Positions 10,043 to 22,539 of a stretch of 64,000 nucleotides of DNA are shown here, in pieces. Every line of letters starts with the position of its first letter. The stretch's first letter is position 1. The stretch lies in NCBI RefSeq assembly GCF_019320115.1, contig NC_089588.1, positions 117,264,904-117,328,903 on the forward strand. The letters are read 5' to 3'. The translations under genes were made by a program, and so were the position numbers. The notes under the pieces are model-generated. The model was not told the origin of the DNA. It saw only the letters and a program-made list of their open reading frames with translations, and ran no database searches. Source of the DNA: Miscanthus floridulus (Eukaryota > Streptophyta > Magnoliopsida > Poales > Poaceae).

Positions 10043-13000
10043 ATGGCCGACCCGAGAAATATGGATGAGGAGGAGTTGATGATGAATTTGATCAACACTG
10101 GCACTCAAGTTGCCGGCGATGATGGTGCTAAAAATAACATGCAAGAGGATGTAGATGAGGGGAGTCAGTACTTAGCTCTTGAACAAAATGAGCAACAACA
10201 TATTGGCCAAGTATATATTTTTTATTATTAGCTATATATATATATTATCATATGTCTTATGTGTGCTCATGACATTAAAAATAATGTTTATGTTTTGTAG
10301 CCCTCTGGATCGACATCAACAACTACAACGAAGAGTAAAAATGTTCGAGGTCCCAAAAAGCCATTGGAGGGTCGCTTCATCATCTCGGAGTTCAATGTGG
10401 ATACAGGAGAACCGGGGGGGCCGAATAAAATGAAATTTGTGCACCACTGTGGTTACCTTGTACGGGACCGGCTCCCGATTAGTACCCGTGAATGGAAGAA
10501 GAAGACCAATGCTCCTCATATCAGTTTTGTCTCCGATCGTGACAAGGCGTTAATTTGGAATGATGTCTTGGTACATTTCACGCTCCAAACAGATGAATAT
10601 GATGATATAATAGATGGTGATGAATTGAAGGAGCGAGTTAGGGATTGGGCAATGAAGAAGATGGCCACCCAGTTTCAGACTTGGAAGAAACACCTATACA
10701 CGACGTATGTCAAGAAGAACATAGCACCAGATTTTACTGTCCCAGGCCCGATCTCAAAGCAGAGGCCCTATTGGGATGAGTTTGTACAGTACAAGACTTC
10801 GGAAGAGGGTGTGAGTCGGGTGATAAAGAACCAACGTAATGCCCAACAGAAGACATACCACCATACCTTGGGATCAGGTGGCTACCCGACTGCCATTAAG
10901 AAGTGGAACAAAATGGAAGCAGACCTTCTTGCCAAGGGTATCAGACCAGAATCACTCGAGTGGGGAGAACGTGCAAAGAATTGGTTTTTCGCTCATGGGG
11001 GAACACTAGACCAGGAGACAGGGAAGTGCGTTTATGGCGCAAGACTGCAAGAAGCAGCAGAAAGATTGTTTTATGCTCAGAGAGCTACTGCTAGTGGTGC
11101 GTTCAGGCCCAACAGAGAGAAGGATGAGCTGACATACGCCATTAGGACTATTGAACATGGTGGCCGAACTAGAGGCAAAGGAAGTGTCTCGTGGGAGCAT
11201 GGATTCCCTCAGGACAGACCTTCCTATAGAAGTCGCCAGAGAAAGAAGGAAGAAGAGGCACACCGGCTCCAGAGGTTGGAGGAAGCGGTGCGTGAAGCAC
11301 AGGAGCGGGAAAAAACCCTTGAAGCGAGAATGCAGGAGGAAATCAAAAGGCAAGTGCAAATAGCAGTGAGTGCAAGCAAGCAGGCATCAGAGCCAGGAAT
11401 CAACATTAGCCAATCTGTTCAGTTGAAAAGCAGCTGCGCTTCCACGGAGATACCAAATCAAGGGGACACAGGACTGCGCTTCCCTGTGGATGACATCACT
11501 GAACCTTGTACAACGTGTGAGCTACACATTCCGAAGGAGAATTCCACAATCAAGGTGGCTATCGGTCTTGTTAATCCTATCGACCGAACCAAGACACCAA
11601 GGATTCATGGGAATATAATCCAAGAAGGATATGCTACCATCTCGGTAGATAAAGCTGAAAAAGGTTTTAGTGATTTGCCTCTTGACATTCCTGGAGGTGA
11701 TGGCGAGAAGACTCTAGGAGAAGCGGAGAAGACATTCATTCTATGGCGCAAGCGCTACATCATCATTCCAGGGATGTCGGCTCCACCTCCTCCTGAACTA
11801 CCTCACCATAGGTACGTGCGGATGAAAACAATACATCATTAATTTGTATTGGCTTAAATAATTAACAATCTGCTCATAATAATATGTCATTCCTTTTTTT
11901 GTAGCAGATCCTCCCCCAACCTAAATCCAATTGTTCAATCGCCAGATCATCATAGTGCTCTGTACGATGACATTGTGTTGGAAGACGAGGCTGCATCCAC
12001 ACCCTCTCCAAGGAGGTCTCCAACGCCGCAGCCGCCACCTCCAAGGAGGTCTCCAACGCCGCTGCCAACACCTCCAAGGAGGTCTCCAACGCCTCCCCTG
12101 CCCCCGCCTACCAAGAAGCCTAGCAAGAGGCCAGCCCCTCAAACGAAGAACCAGTCCCCGCCTGCAAAGAAAGCCACCGTGAAACCAAGGGCTATTCCCA
12201 AAATAATATCTGAAGAGAAGGAAGAAGGAACTGATGCATATAAAAAAGACATGTCTAGATTCTATGACAAACTTAAAATGAATCAAGAAGCAAGGAGAAA
12301 CCCAGAGAAACCGTACTTCTTCGTAGCTCCGGATATTTTAAGAAAAAAGGTGACTTCTTACTAGCAACAACAACGGGAATCTCGTAAGCCGTCCAAATCA
12401 ACGTTATCAGACTATGACCGCACTCTCACCAAGTCAATTGAGGCGGCACAGAAAAAGAAGCGGGCAGGGAAAGGAGTTGCCCAACTCGGACAACAAGCGC
12501 ACCAATCAATCCCCCCGCTAGTTGTTGGTAATGAATATGGTTCGAATTTAGGATTAATGCATCAGGCAAACATACCTCCGGATGTCGATTTGGATCACCT
12601 TGGTGAATTTCTTGATGAGACTGGTCTCGACCTTTACCAGATGTTTGGTGATGGAAACATTGAGAGTGCGGCGGAGGTTGATATTTGGAAGAAAAAATTT
12701 GTACTAGGCCAGAGTCTATACAACCCTCAAGCCTTATCTGATCTGGGGACGCAAATGTACCTGCTAAACAAGTGGTACATGCAGGCGTCTACCAGTGGAG
12801 ACTTCTGCGTTGGTGTCAGAATTAGAGACGAACATTGGTTCCGTGGCGATGATGTTATGTATGTTGACTTTGCAGAATTTCATCAACTATGCCACCTGAC
12901 CTCTCTGGACAAAGTTATCATTAGCTGCTATTGCCTGTAAGTAATAATTCTTTTGATCTATTATTAAACTCATCATATGTGTGTATATGCATATAAATTA

Positions 13001-14034
13001 TCCTAACAAGTACTATATATGCAGATTTACAATGACAGAGCTCAGAAAGGAAGGTTGCAATGAAATTGGTTTTGTTGATCCCCATATAGTATTCAAAGAC
13101 CCAATTACTCCAATGACTAATTGGAAGTCTGAGTCAGAGAGTAACATCATGAACTTCTTAGTGAACCAACGCCACAAGAAGGATATACTCTTTCCCTATA
13201 ACTTCAAGTGAGTGTTAATCATGTCGATCATAGCCTTAATGGCTCATATGTTGATTCTAGTTAATTAATGAGTGTTATGCGTTATATCCTATAAACACAT
13301 GCAGCAATCACTGGATATTGATGGACATCGATCTGGTGAAAAGTCACTTGATAATCTATGACTCGATGAGAAAACCACAACAAGACTACCAAGATATGAT
13401 AGATATTATCCAGAGGTAATTTCGGGATCTCTAGCAACTATATATACACACAAACATGATGATTAACTATATCTGATGACGTGGCAAATTTTTTATTGGG
13501 CAGTGTTTGGAAAACCTTTATTGAGAAGCAACACATGGAAAAATGCAAAGCGCCACTGAATGTAATCCCTTTGAAAGTAAGTCCCCTGAATCGCATCATC
13601 TTTATTAATTAAACATATAGCTTTCACCGGATCACCAGATTGGATGACAAATCTTTTTCTCGTAAAGTGGTGTCTGAGGCAGGAACAGGGGAACAACTAC
13701 TGTGGTTACTATGTTTGCAAGTTTATCAAGGTGCTCTCCCAAAGAACTCCTACAGAGAGACTCAAAGTACGTTAAAAATACACTATATATTCATTTAATT
13801 ATTATTATTGATTGTGTTACTATGTCTTTATATATATATATATATATATGTACATATATTAATTTATTTTCCTTTAATTCAAACCTGTAGACTCGATGGT
13901 TGGAGGAAAAGGTCATACGGCAAGACTAAATCAAAGCAATTCAAGAGTCTATAGCCGGATTTTTTAATGAGCAGGTCATCGATTCCAAGGGCGAGTTCTA
14001 CTTCGACCCAACACTGCCATTGATGCCAAGCTAG
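10043..14034 (+). pseudogene. TNPA-like protein with Transposase_24 region and Ulp1/C48 protease domain (nearly intact)
   Basis: Eight exons with GT..AG borders can be traced: 10043-10210, 10301-11811, 11908-12936, 13025-13207, 13305-13415, 13504-13576, 13668-13766 and 13891-14034. The N-terminus is acidic. A Transposase_24-like region follows (FVHHCGYLVRDRLPISTREW, then MKKMATQFQTWKKHLY), then a coiled coil (AHRLQRLEEAVREAQEREK), a DUF8039-like domain (VGLVNPIDRTKTPRIHG has the variant IGLVNPIDRTK here) and a proline-rich linker of RRSPTP repeats. The C-terminal protease keeps His (NHWIL), Asp (IIYDSM), Gln and Cys (EQGNNYCGYYV). Two defects are seen: TAG at 12362-12364 in exon 3, and TAA at 13927-13929, 35 codons before the stop of its relatives. 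TNPA-type proteins bind subterminal repeats; the protease may remove SUMO-like tags. Confidence 0.85.
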
Positions 14035-14340
14035 AGGATGAGAGGAAACTTGTTATGTCACAACAACTATAATGCAATCTTTTGTAATATATGCACATGA
14101 AATAATATAATGTAAAATACACATATGCATGCATGCATGTAAATATATATATGATGCATGCATGCATATATATATATATATTTCTATGCTTGAATTGTGT
14201 GATTTAATATGTTCATTGTGCTTGAACCGAAACATACTATATGCGCGTATAAATGTATAATTAGCATCGTACAATACGACTTCGAAAACCTATTTTGAAA
14301 AGAAAACAAAAAAATGAAAAGAAAAGAAAAAAGAAAAAAT

Positions 14341-14578
14341 CCTTTAGTCCCGGTTCGTATTACCAACCGGGACTAAAGGTGCCGGCCATCGTGGCATGTC
14401 AGGAGGCACCTTTAGTCCCGGTTGGTGTTACCCACCGGGACTAAAGGTCCTCCTTTAGTCCCGGTTCCTGACCCGGGACTAAAGGACCCCCCTTTAGTCC
14501 CGGATGCTTGCTCCCGGGTGGGGAACCGGGACTAGAGGAGGTTCCCCACCGGGAGTAAAGCTCGGTTCTCTACCAGTG
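14341..14578. repeat. Right terminal and subterminal repeat array of CACTA element 1
   Basis: Inverted copies of CCTTTAGTCCCGGTT and AACCGGGACTAAAGG run up to the terminus TCTACCAGTG at 14578. The array mirrors the left end and the end of the 640-bp element at 41009. Confidence 0.9.
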
Positions 14579-15010
14579 AATTCCTAAGCTATCAAAATAG
14601 TCGCACGACCAATACTCCGTCTCAAAGCTGCGGCCTTGGTGCCTTGACACGGGAGCCACAATTTACAATAAATCAATAATACAGTAGCCAAGATCATAGC
14701 AACGAAGTGAATGAAAGAGCTAGCTTCACCACTTGTAGAAATTCCACAATGCAAACTGGACCCCCGATGGAGCTCTTGAAGATGGGTAGGCATTCATGCA
14801 TGCGGAGGCATACGAAAACAAAATTTAAGCCTCATTTAACATAACACACATATCATTTATGCTCCTAACATACTTGCAGGTACAAGTGCTAGAGTTAAAG
14901 GAAATATACTGAACAACAGGCATGATCGTCGAGCAACATTATTAGAGGTTTAAAGCACGCAAAGGTCTATCAAGAGCATATAGATATTGTTGGAAGAAGA
15001 TGACCGTGTA

Positions 15011-15232
15011 GTAGACTGACACCAGCTCCACGCATGCGGCATATATATGGGGCAGCAGACAGGACTACCCAAAATGCTCCCAACATCATGAGATCCACCA
15101 ACTTAATTCCCAAACTCCTCGGTAGACTGACACCAGCTCCACGCATGCAGCATATATATGGGGCAGCAGACAGGACTACCCAAAATTCTCCCAACGTCAT
15201 GAGATCCACCCACTTAAACCGCAAACTCCTCC
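15011..15232. repeat. Tandem duplication, 111-bp unit, two copies
   Basis: GTAGACTGACACCAGCTCC starts at 15011 and again at 15122. The two copies differ at only a few bases across the 111-bp unit. Confidence 0.9.
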
Positions 15233-15447
15233 CACCGAGGATCAAGAGGCAAAAGGCTGAATCTCCGAAGACTCCAATAAAAATCGTCACGGAAAAATAA
15301 TTTTGATTAGCATAATTAGTCTAGCATTGATAATTGATGAAGGTCAATGGCAATGATATGGAACGCAGCTAAAACAATTAACAACAGACAACCGTATGGT
15401 ACTCGGAAGTGTCTGTGTACCGTTGATCTAAATGTAAATTATTACAT

Positions 15448-15476
15448 ATTACCTCTTCTTAATTAGAAGAGGTAAT
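15448..15476. repeat. Perfect short palindrome
   Basis: Arms ATTACCTCTTCT (15448-15459) and AGAAGAGGTAAT (15465-15476) are exact inverse complements around a 5-base loop. An incomplete echo (CCTCTTCTTATTAG) follows near 15505. Function unknown. Confidence 0.8.
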
Positions 15477-15991
15477 AGAGGAAACACAGAATAAATAGAG
15501 AAAACCTCTTCTTATTAGTTAATCTAATTTACATGCATGCATGATCTTACTTTGGTATTTGATGCAATAATGTGACATGTGGATGAGATATAAATTATCT
15601 ACTAACATGTTCTTTTCTTGAAGTTGACAAATAAAGAGCATGTGTGATATATATACCTGTAAAATTAATTTTTTAATGCGGAAAGACTAACATTATCTGT
15701 AATGATTGTTTCAACATGACTAGATCCATTTTGAACACCAACATCATGTTGATCGTGTACGTGATTTATTTGTCACTAGCCATAGCAGATCACTTTTAAC
15801 ACCAACATCATGTTAAAAATTAATGTTCTTGCGTACTCAAACATAGTCCGCACATGAGAATAGTAACAAGTATATACTTAACTGCACCTATTTTTCTTAG
15901 AAAAGTGATAATTACTTCATATGTACAAGTAGCCCGGGCAGACGAAGATTTCAGGGATATTTTTCTTCTTTTTCTCTGATTATTTAATTTA

Positions 15992-17077
15992 TTTAATTGT
16001 CCTACTAATTCTAAAAATCAAGGGCTCTTATTTCTTTGGGATCTTGCTACGTCTTGGGTGGTTTTTGGAGCACCGCAGCCCTTGATTTTCTACACATATT
16101 GTTACTATATATATATAATAATATAGTAATGGAGAAGTACGTGTTAGTGGAATTGGGAATGGAATGTGGTTATTAAAACAAGTTGGGCAGCTGGTACGTA
16201 CCTCTGCACCGTCTCTGTGTATTGGTCGTGCCATCATATCTTCATCATTAACCATAAATACGTTGATTAATTTTACCCACGTTGAATCTGAGTGCGGAAC
16301 TATTGGGATGGAGTTGTGCTAGACGCCTGAGCTCAGCGTCTGCCTTGTTTACGTCATCAGGGAAGGCATCCTTACAATTGAGATATGCCAGGACATAGCT
16401 TAGCGAAGGGAGGCACTCCAAGTCCAAGCCAAGATTATTGTCACAGGTAGCGTGTCCACCCTCGTAGAAAGCCCTGACTGGGACAGTGAACACAAGCTCG
16501 TGGAGGTTTGGCATAACAACAGGGGCCGTTGCTACACTGCTGCTGCAGCCCCTGTCCTCTGCTTTGGAATTTGAATCAAATACCATAGCAACATCCTGTC
16601 CTCCCCTCCAGATGCTCAACGAAGCACTAGTCGAGTCACCATTGCTCGCCAACTGGACCATCCATCCAAAACAACACGAGGCTTCTCAACTTGTGGAAGA
16701 AGACATCATGGGAAGCAATATTAATTACCATAGACTGCTCATGAGAAGCCGTCTCATAAGGCGGGGAAATGGAGAGGCAACGGAGATATGGCAGCCCACC
16801 TAAGGTTCTCAGACCTCCCTCGTCCATATCATCCACACATAAGTCCAAGTAGCAAAGGTTGGGGAGAAGCGTGGGATTTATGAATGATGGCACACAAGGG
16901 AATCAGATACAATGTATACAGAGACGCCTGAGATGTTCCGGAAGCACGGCTTTGTCCCACTCCACTGAGGCAGGGCTAGTTTTATGAATCAGATAACAAT
17001 CCAGATCCAGAAGTTGGAGCTCCTGCAGATTGCCTAGTCAAAAGTTCTGCCTGCATGCTCTCATCCAGCCTGCCCAT
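15992..17077 (-). pseudogene. NLR gene fragment, 3' LRR end (duplicate of 38922-39922)
   Basis: Minus-strand fragments TLLPNLCYLDLCVDDMDEGG and VMPNLHELVFTVPVRAFYEG match the C-terminal leucine-rich repeats of the NLR at 38658-42930. Even its 3' non-coding DNA is shared (AATTGTCCTACTAATTCTA at about 15995 and 38927). A stop after CIHCI and a frameshift near 16640 break the frame. The copy stops abruptly near 17077 within an LRR, so it never had the nucleotide-binding domain here. Grass NLRs of this type sense pathogen effectors; this remnant cannot. Confidence 0.85.
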
Positions 17078-17764
17078 CAGGCCTAGTGCGGGCGATGACG
17101 ACGACCTGAACCAATGAGTAGTCATCCGCGAGGCAGTTAGGGTCTACCATGCTGAGCTTGTACAAGGCTGCTGGGATGCCGGTGGGAGTCCAGTGTTCGT
17201 CAGGGAAGCCAGTTGCCGCGACGGCGACCAGCCAATCCTGGCGAGGGACATAGTGGTTGGAGGTCTCCTCAGAGCGCTCGCCCACTACAATGGACGATGG
17301 GGGCCATGTCAACCACAGCATCCCGCTCCACCCTGGAGTCGAACCCGAGAAACATGTGCCCGTGTGCATCCTCGACAGAATCCAAGGCATACTCATCGTG
17401 GACATGGGGGGCCTCCAGGTCTGGCTCGTTTGTCCCGCGATCCTACCGCGCAGGCGCAAGCATGGCAGTGGTAGTAGGAGGGAGGACCGGGACCCATCTG
17501 TGACCGCGTAAAGGCACTGAGGAGGGTTTGGGGACTGAGGTTGGGGGAGAGCTGGAGCAGTGGATCTCCACGAGTGAGGGAAGGTGCAGTGGTGGTGGAA
17601 CGGAGGAGGGTTTGGCACGGCAGAGAGGCTGGTAGAGTAGGAGCATGGGGAGGTGTATTGGCAGGCGGTGCGAGCGGAGAAGGGGTTTGGAAGTCAGGAG
17701 CGGTGGAGCTGGACGAGGCAATGAGGTTCACCGGGAGGTAGGCCTTAGGAGTTTCTGTGTCCAA
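17078..17764 (-). pseudogene. Unrecognised coding remnant, minus strand
   Basis: Minus-strand frames are open in overlapping pieces with proline/serine-rich composition upstream. Downstream pieces read DFDS-like RVERDAVV, then GFPDEHWTPTGIP and VDPNCLADDYS. They resemble, from memory and weakly, a family of uncharacterised grass proteins, but no domain is certain. Frameshifts separate the pieces. It lies between the NLR fragment and the target site of CACTA element 2. Confidence 0.3.
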
Positions 17765-17819
17765 GATGATGGGGAGGGAAGCGGAGGTGAGGACGACGGA
17801 GGCGACCCAATGTTGTGGA

Positions 17820-18087
17820 CGCGGGGAGGAATTTTTTTATTTTTAATCCTATTTTAAATAATATTTTAATACTAATCTAAAAAAAGTTATTTGCAAATCC
17901 GACCCTTTTGGTCGCGCCACCGTGCATGGCACGACAGCACCACTCTGTCACACCACATGCACTGGCGCAGCAAGCTGAGCCACGGTGGCGTCCGTCGTTG
18001 ACCAGAGCTGGCGAATAGTGGGGCCCGCCCTGTCGTGCTAGGCTGGCTGGCGTGACAAGGCGAGTTAGGTTTTGGCTAGCCTGGCCC
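17820..18087. other. Left flank of CACTA element 2
   Basis: AT-rich DNA passes into a GC-rich stretch with GGTCGCGCCACCGTGCATGGC and other partial inverted repeats, possibly an older small transposon. It ends in the CCC (18085-18087) that is repeated at 27185-27187. Confidence 0.4.
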
Positions 18088-18566
18088 GACTACCCCAGAT
18101 CTGGACATCACTGCCGGTTCAAAAACCCACTTCACTGCCGGATTTTGAACCGACCGTGGCATACCGACAGTGATGGGGGGTTGACATCACTGCCGGTCCT
18201 TAAAAATCGACACTGATCTACTAGAAATAGTGTCGGTTCCTGGCTCCACCTGGCAGTGTCCAGTTGAACAACACCGCCGATTTGTAGTGCCAACCGACAG
18301 TGACGGTTGCTTCAAGAGTGTCGGTTCTTGGCTCAAGCCAGCAGTGTTGAGCAAGCCTACACTGTCGGTTCATGAATCAAACCAGCAGTGTTGTAGTAAA
18401 TATCAGTGTCGGTTCATGGATCAAATCGGCAGTGTTGTCGTAACTATCAGTGTCGGTTCATGGTTCAAGCCAGCAGTGTTGAGCAAGCCAACACTGTCGG
18501 TTTGTTTCTAACCGGCGGTGATGGTTACGACAACACTGCCGGTTTATTGCTAACCGGCGGTGATGG
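18088..18566. repeat. Terminal repeat array of element 2 (3' end)
   Basis: At least ten copies of CACTGCCGGTT, CAGTGTCGGTTCATGG or their inverse CCGGCGGTGATGG alternate in direct and inverted orientation, starting immediately inside the terminus. Confidence 0.9.
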
Positions 18567-18777
18567 CCCATTCGTATTTTATTGTTTTATAATTTATTTT
18601 AATTTATATTTTTTCATGGAATTGGGTTTCGCTTTATATACGCTACGTAGACGATAGGTCCATCAATATTAAACATTACAAATGTTATGATTACAATTCA
18701 AATATTCTTATCCACATCTCGATCCCTCAAAATAAAAAAGAAATGTTCTTGGACTTCACACATGCTTCTTGGACTTC

Positions 18778-21700
18778 TTACAATAATCTTGCGAGCCCCT
18801 CTAGGCCATACTTGTCCTTGTACCTCATGGATTGTGCAATGGAAAATACTCCATCTTTTTCCAATACCTCGGCTAAGATGAATTTTGCGAGCTCCGATTG
18901 CAGTGCGACGATCTCCATGTCTAACAGCCTTTGGTGGTTATATTTCTTGCGCTGTCGTTCAAAAAAGATGATATCCAAAGAGGAACATTAAATCATTTTG
19001 TTGAATTATTAACAAACATAAATGAAATGGGATTATACACACCAACTTATCGGCTTCTTCCGATTTCCCGCCGATGTAACGAAGCATTGCCCACATTACA
19101 TAAAACCCGCATTCATTGTTTCCCGTCGGCTGTGACAGGTACTTCCCCTCCATTTCGACAACCTTGAATGGGACCGACGTCCCACCGATATGTCTTCTTC
19201 GGACACTGAGCAACATTAAAGGGAGAAACATTAGAAAGCGGTATGTGTGATTAGAAAATAGTATGTTATTAGGATCGCTTACTAATTCAGTACTGCCATC
19301 AGTGCATCCAGATGATCAAATGGTTTTTTCTTCGAGTCCCACACCTTGATCAGATTTTTGGCAAGATTGACACAAATGAAGACGAAATGGTTGCTACAAT
19401 CATAGAATCCTAATTATCGAATAATCTTAACAAAAAAAGAAGCATAAAATTAAAAGCTGAAAACACATACTCGCAGTTGTAGGCTAGAAGTATGTGGGTT
19501 TTCTTCTTCATCATGAATGCATCGAAAACAACAATCAATCTCTGTTTCAGGTCTTCCACGTCACATTCATAGAGGCCTAGACATGTCCTCTCATTGACTC
19601 ACAAGGGGTCCAAGAAGCCTATGTAATCCCATTTGCTTTTTAGAATGCAAAATTTTGCTATACACCTACATAAAATCATGGGAAGTGCTCAAAAGTTAAC
19701 AATTTGTGTCTCGAGAGAGTAGTTAATTGTAAAATCGTGCGTGTAGGTACTTACATAGTCCACAGCGTCAACATTTGAACATTGAGAGAGCGTTTCTGGT
19801 ATAGTTGGAACAAGCACCCCCACTCGACATCGAACTTCTCTTCTTCAGGATAATGGAAAACATGTGGCGAACAGATAATAACCTCAAAACTAAAATCGTC
19901 CATCTCTGTTGCTTGAGCCATATAATAATCACGTAACTGGCACATATATGTTGTCAGATTTTTATACTCATGATCGGGAACCAAAAGATTGCCCCTTTCA
20001 TACTTCATTGCCGGTGTTGCCGTCCCTTGTACATCATAATAGATGGTCGCGGCCTCTTCCATGGTTAATCCTGGGTTGACTTCGATGTACTTTTGTATGT
20101 TCCTTAAATCCTTATTGTGTATTTCTTCGTCTCTTGTTGTAGCGTATTTATTCTGTGTTTGCCTTTCGAATTCGGACTTCAACAAAAATGAAGGCAGTGA
20201 GGCACAGAGATTGAAGAAACTAACACAATCTTCCTTTGAGATGTGTGCTGTAAATTTTTCTTTCATCAAGGTGGTAACGCTGCCACTGAACGGCCTTTTT
20301 CTTTTCTGTTGGTCCACTTTGGGACTACGAGGATGTCCTTGATCTTATTTTGGGCTGAGGTGGAAGAGGAGGATGACGACGAGAATTCTGTTTTCCCGGC
20401 GTTGATGAAGATGGAGGAGGAGGAGGAGGAGTCTCTTTTCTTGGGGCTGATGAAGATGGAGTTGGACGAGGAGGAATAGAAGGAGACCTCTGTCTTCTCG
20501 AGGGTGATGGCTCTGGATGAGGAGGGGAGTGATCTATGTTGGGAGGTGGTGAGTGATCATCGCGGGTGGGTGAAGACTCACAGTCGTCCTCATTATCAGA
20601 GGACAATTGATGGTCAAGCTTAATGAAGCGCTTGCGCTAGGCCACTTGAGAGCCCTTATTTTGACCAAGTTTCGGTCTGCCTTCCGCTATAGGGTACTCA
20701 ATGGGTATCTTGTTATACTTCTTATCAAGTATTCTATCAATGGTGACGTGAGCGTACCCTAGTGGAATTGGGTGACCATTAATTGTCCTGTCTCCCGCAG
20801 GCCAGGCCTGGCCGAGCGCCACCTTGTCCTTTGTCCATTCCTGCTGGATGTACAACCTGACATTGACGGGTTCAGTGATGTTGTCCACCGAATGAGGCAC
20901 ATTCGCCTCTTCTTCGTCGAGCGAGGTCGATCCGCAGCTGCTGCGACCCCTAAACTGTGGGCTAAAGGCACTAGGAGTAGGGTTTTGTGGTACTACTGAC
21001 CACTTGGATAGCAAAATTTGATCGACTCGCGCTTCAACGGTCGCCTCAATCCGTGCTTCCATTCTGTCTTCCATCTCTTTTAGTCTCCTCAAATACTCTA
21101 CCTCATGTTCCGCTCTACCCCTCGAGCAGCTCCGATAAGTGTTAGATTCTTGGGGGAATGCTAGTTTCTAAGGAACAACACCGGTTCCTCTAGTGCGACC
21201 AGGGGTGCTCCTTGGTTCCGAGTGCTTGGGTGAGCATGTCTTTCTCCCTATTAGAAGTGCGAGTCCCTTGCCTCACCTCCTCAGTTACCTTGGAGATCCT
21301 CTGGATGAGTTCACTAATGGGTTGATTTGAGGAGCTAAAGCTCCCGTCCTCGGCGTGCCATATATTTCTCCCCATACAATATAATACCGATCTGGGCTCC
21401 CAATCGGTGGTCTCAACCTGAACGCCTTCCTAAGCAAGGCGATCCATCTTTTGAAGTTTTGCTTCAAATTCTGGCATCTTTTTGGCATAGCCACGACAGC
21501 CGAGATGATGAGGAGTCATCGCTTTCTGCGAATTCTCCTTATTCTTCCTGCTCAGTTCTATGTACTCCTCGGATAACCTGTATTCCTTGAAATCCTATCA
21601 GAAGTCCTTCTGCTTGCTAACCTGTCCCCCATCGAAATCCGGCTCTTTATTTTGGAGGACAAAATTCTTGTACAATGTCCCCTTGAAATTCTTGAAGCAT

Positions 21701-22370
21701 GTCCCCATGATTTCTTTTGTTTTTTCTTGACTAACTCCCTGTCATACTCGGCTAGGAAAGTGAAATACTCTGGGATCTTGACATCCCATATGTAATCCTT
21801 CTCGCTTTCGGGAACCCTCCACCGGTCATCATCTTTCCCAATCCACTTCCTGTATTTAATCGGGATGAAGTCCCTAACAAGTAACCTGAGGATAGTCTTG
21901 TATTTGGTCAAAGCTATAGGCGGTGAGAGTGGATCTCCGAATTCCTCGAACTCAGTAATGTGCTAGTGTGCATTACTACCAACAGGAATCTTTGACCTGC
22001 CTCGCTTGGATCTAGCCTTCCTGCTACCTGAACCCTCTGGCTCCTCGACCAGCGGAGGCTCCTGCTAGAGACACCAAGTAAGCTATGACCCTCTCAATTG
22101 ATTAGCGTGTGTGGCTACATAGTGACATGATACCAAAGTTACCTGGCCATCTTGTTTATTTTGACCTAGATCGAGCAGGCCGGACGGGGTCCATGGCTGC
22201 TCGTTCTCACCGACCTGATTGACACTGTCACCGTTTGTCGGATCATGTGGCTCTCCCGTCCCAGTGATATCAGCCGCTTCTTGTTGCCAATCAGTTCTTC
22301 GGCGATGGGGTAACAGGCAACGATGAGTCATGGTTGTGACATGATCGTGGTTAGTTTTGGCCACGGACAA
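18778..22370 (-). pseudogene. TNPA-like protein with Ulp1/C48 protease domain (degenerate)
   Basis: Minus-strand exons follow the same domain order as in element 1. A Transposase_24-like region starts near 21950 (ILRLLVRDFIPIKYRKWIG). It is followed by a coiled coil (LRRLKEMEDRMEARIEATVE), a DUF8039-like segment (INGHPIPLGYAHVTIDRI), a Pro/Ser-rich linker and a Ulp1 domain. The protease residues are His (NHFVFICVNL), Asp (IKVWDSKKK), and Gln and Cys (QPTGNNECGFYVMW). The last exon ends at 18778. In-frame stops occur near 22000, 21590, 21430 and 21180, and other exons carry stops, so no full protein can be made. It is one of three copies of this architecture in the window. Confidence 0.8.
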
Positions 22371-22539
22371 CTACTAATAGCATATGTTCATATATATATA
22401 TATAATATATTTAATGCAAAGTCTAATAATAAGTCCACATACAATAAAGTCAAATAATAGCATATGTTCACCTAGAACAAATTCATTGTTTGATTGACCA
22501 CATACAACAAAGTCCACCTACTCTTCTAGGAAACTAAGC

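Larger units (their letters stand above)
2166..14578 (+). mobile_element. CACTA (En/Spm) element 1, rearranged
   Basis: The right end reads, on the minus strand, CACTGGTAGAGAACCGAG, ending at 14578. The left end has the matching GTAGAGAACAGACC, but its first five bases have decayed from CACTA to AATTA. Both ends carry dense arrays of the inverted motif CTTTAGTCCCGGTTGGT / ACCAACCGGGACTAAAG. Inside are a zf-GRF small gene, a TNP2-type transposase and a TNPA-like gene with a Ulp1 protease domain, the usual cargo of grass CACTA elements. No convincing 3-bp target duplication remains (TAA left, AAT right). An internal inversion (about 5976-9283) splits TNP2, so the copy should not be autonomous. 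Confidence 0.85.
14579..15990. other. Unassigned AT-rich spacer
   Basis: No gene was recognised. Minus-strand 14793-14584 is open for 69 codons with a hydrophobic segment (IHFVAMILATVLLIY), but has no known family. Two small structures in this stretch are listed separately (15011-15232 and 15448-15476). Confidence 0.4.

Noticed and set aside
2166..14578. Two adjacent CACTA elements instead of one inverted element
   Set aside because: The repeats at 6889-7121 have no CACTA terminus on either side, the two TNP2 halves are complementary rather than overlapping, and the same internal array occurs in elements 2 and 3.
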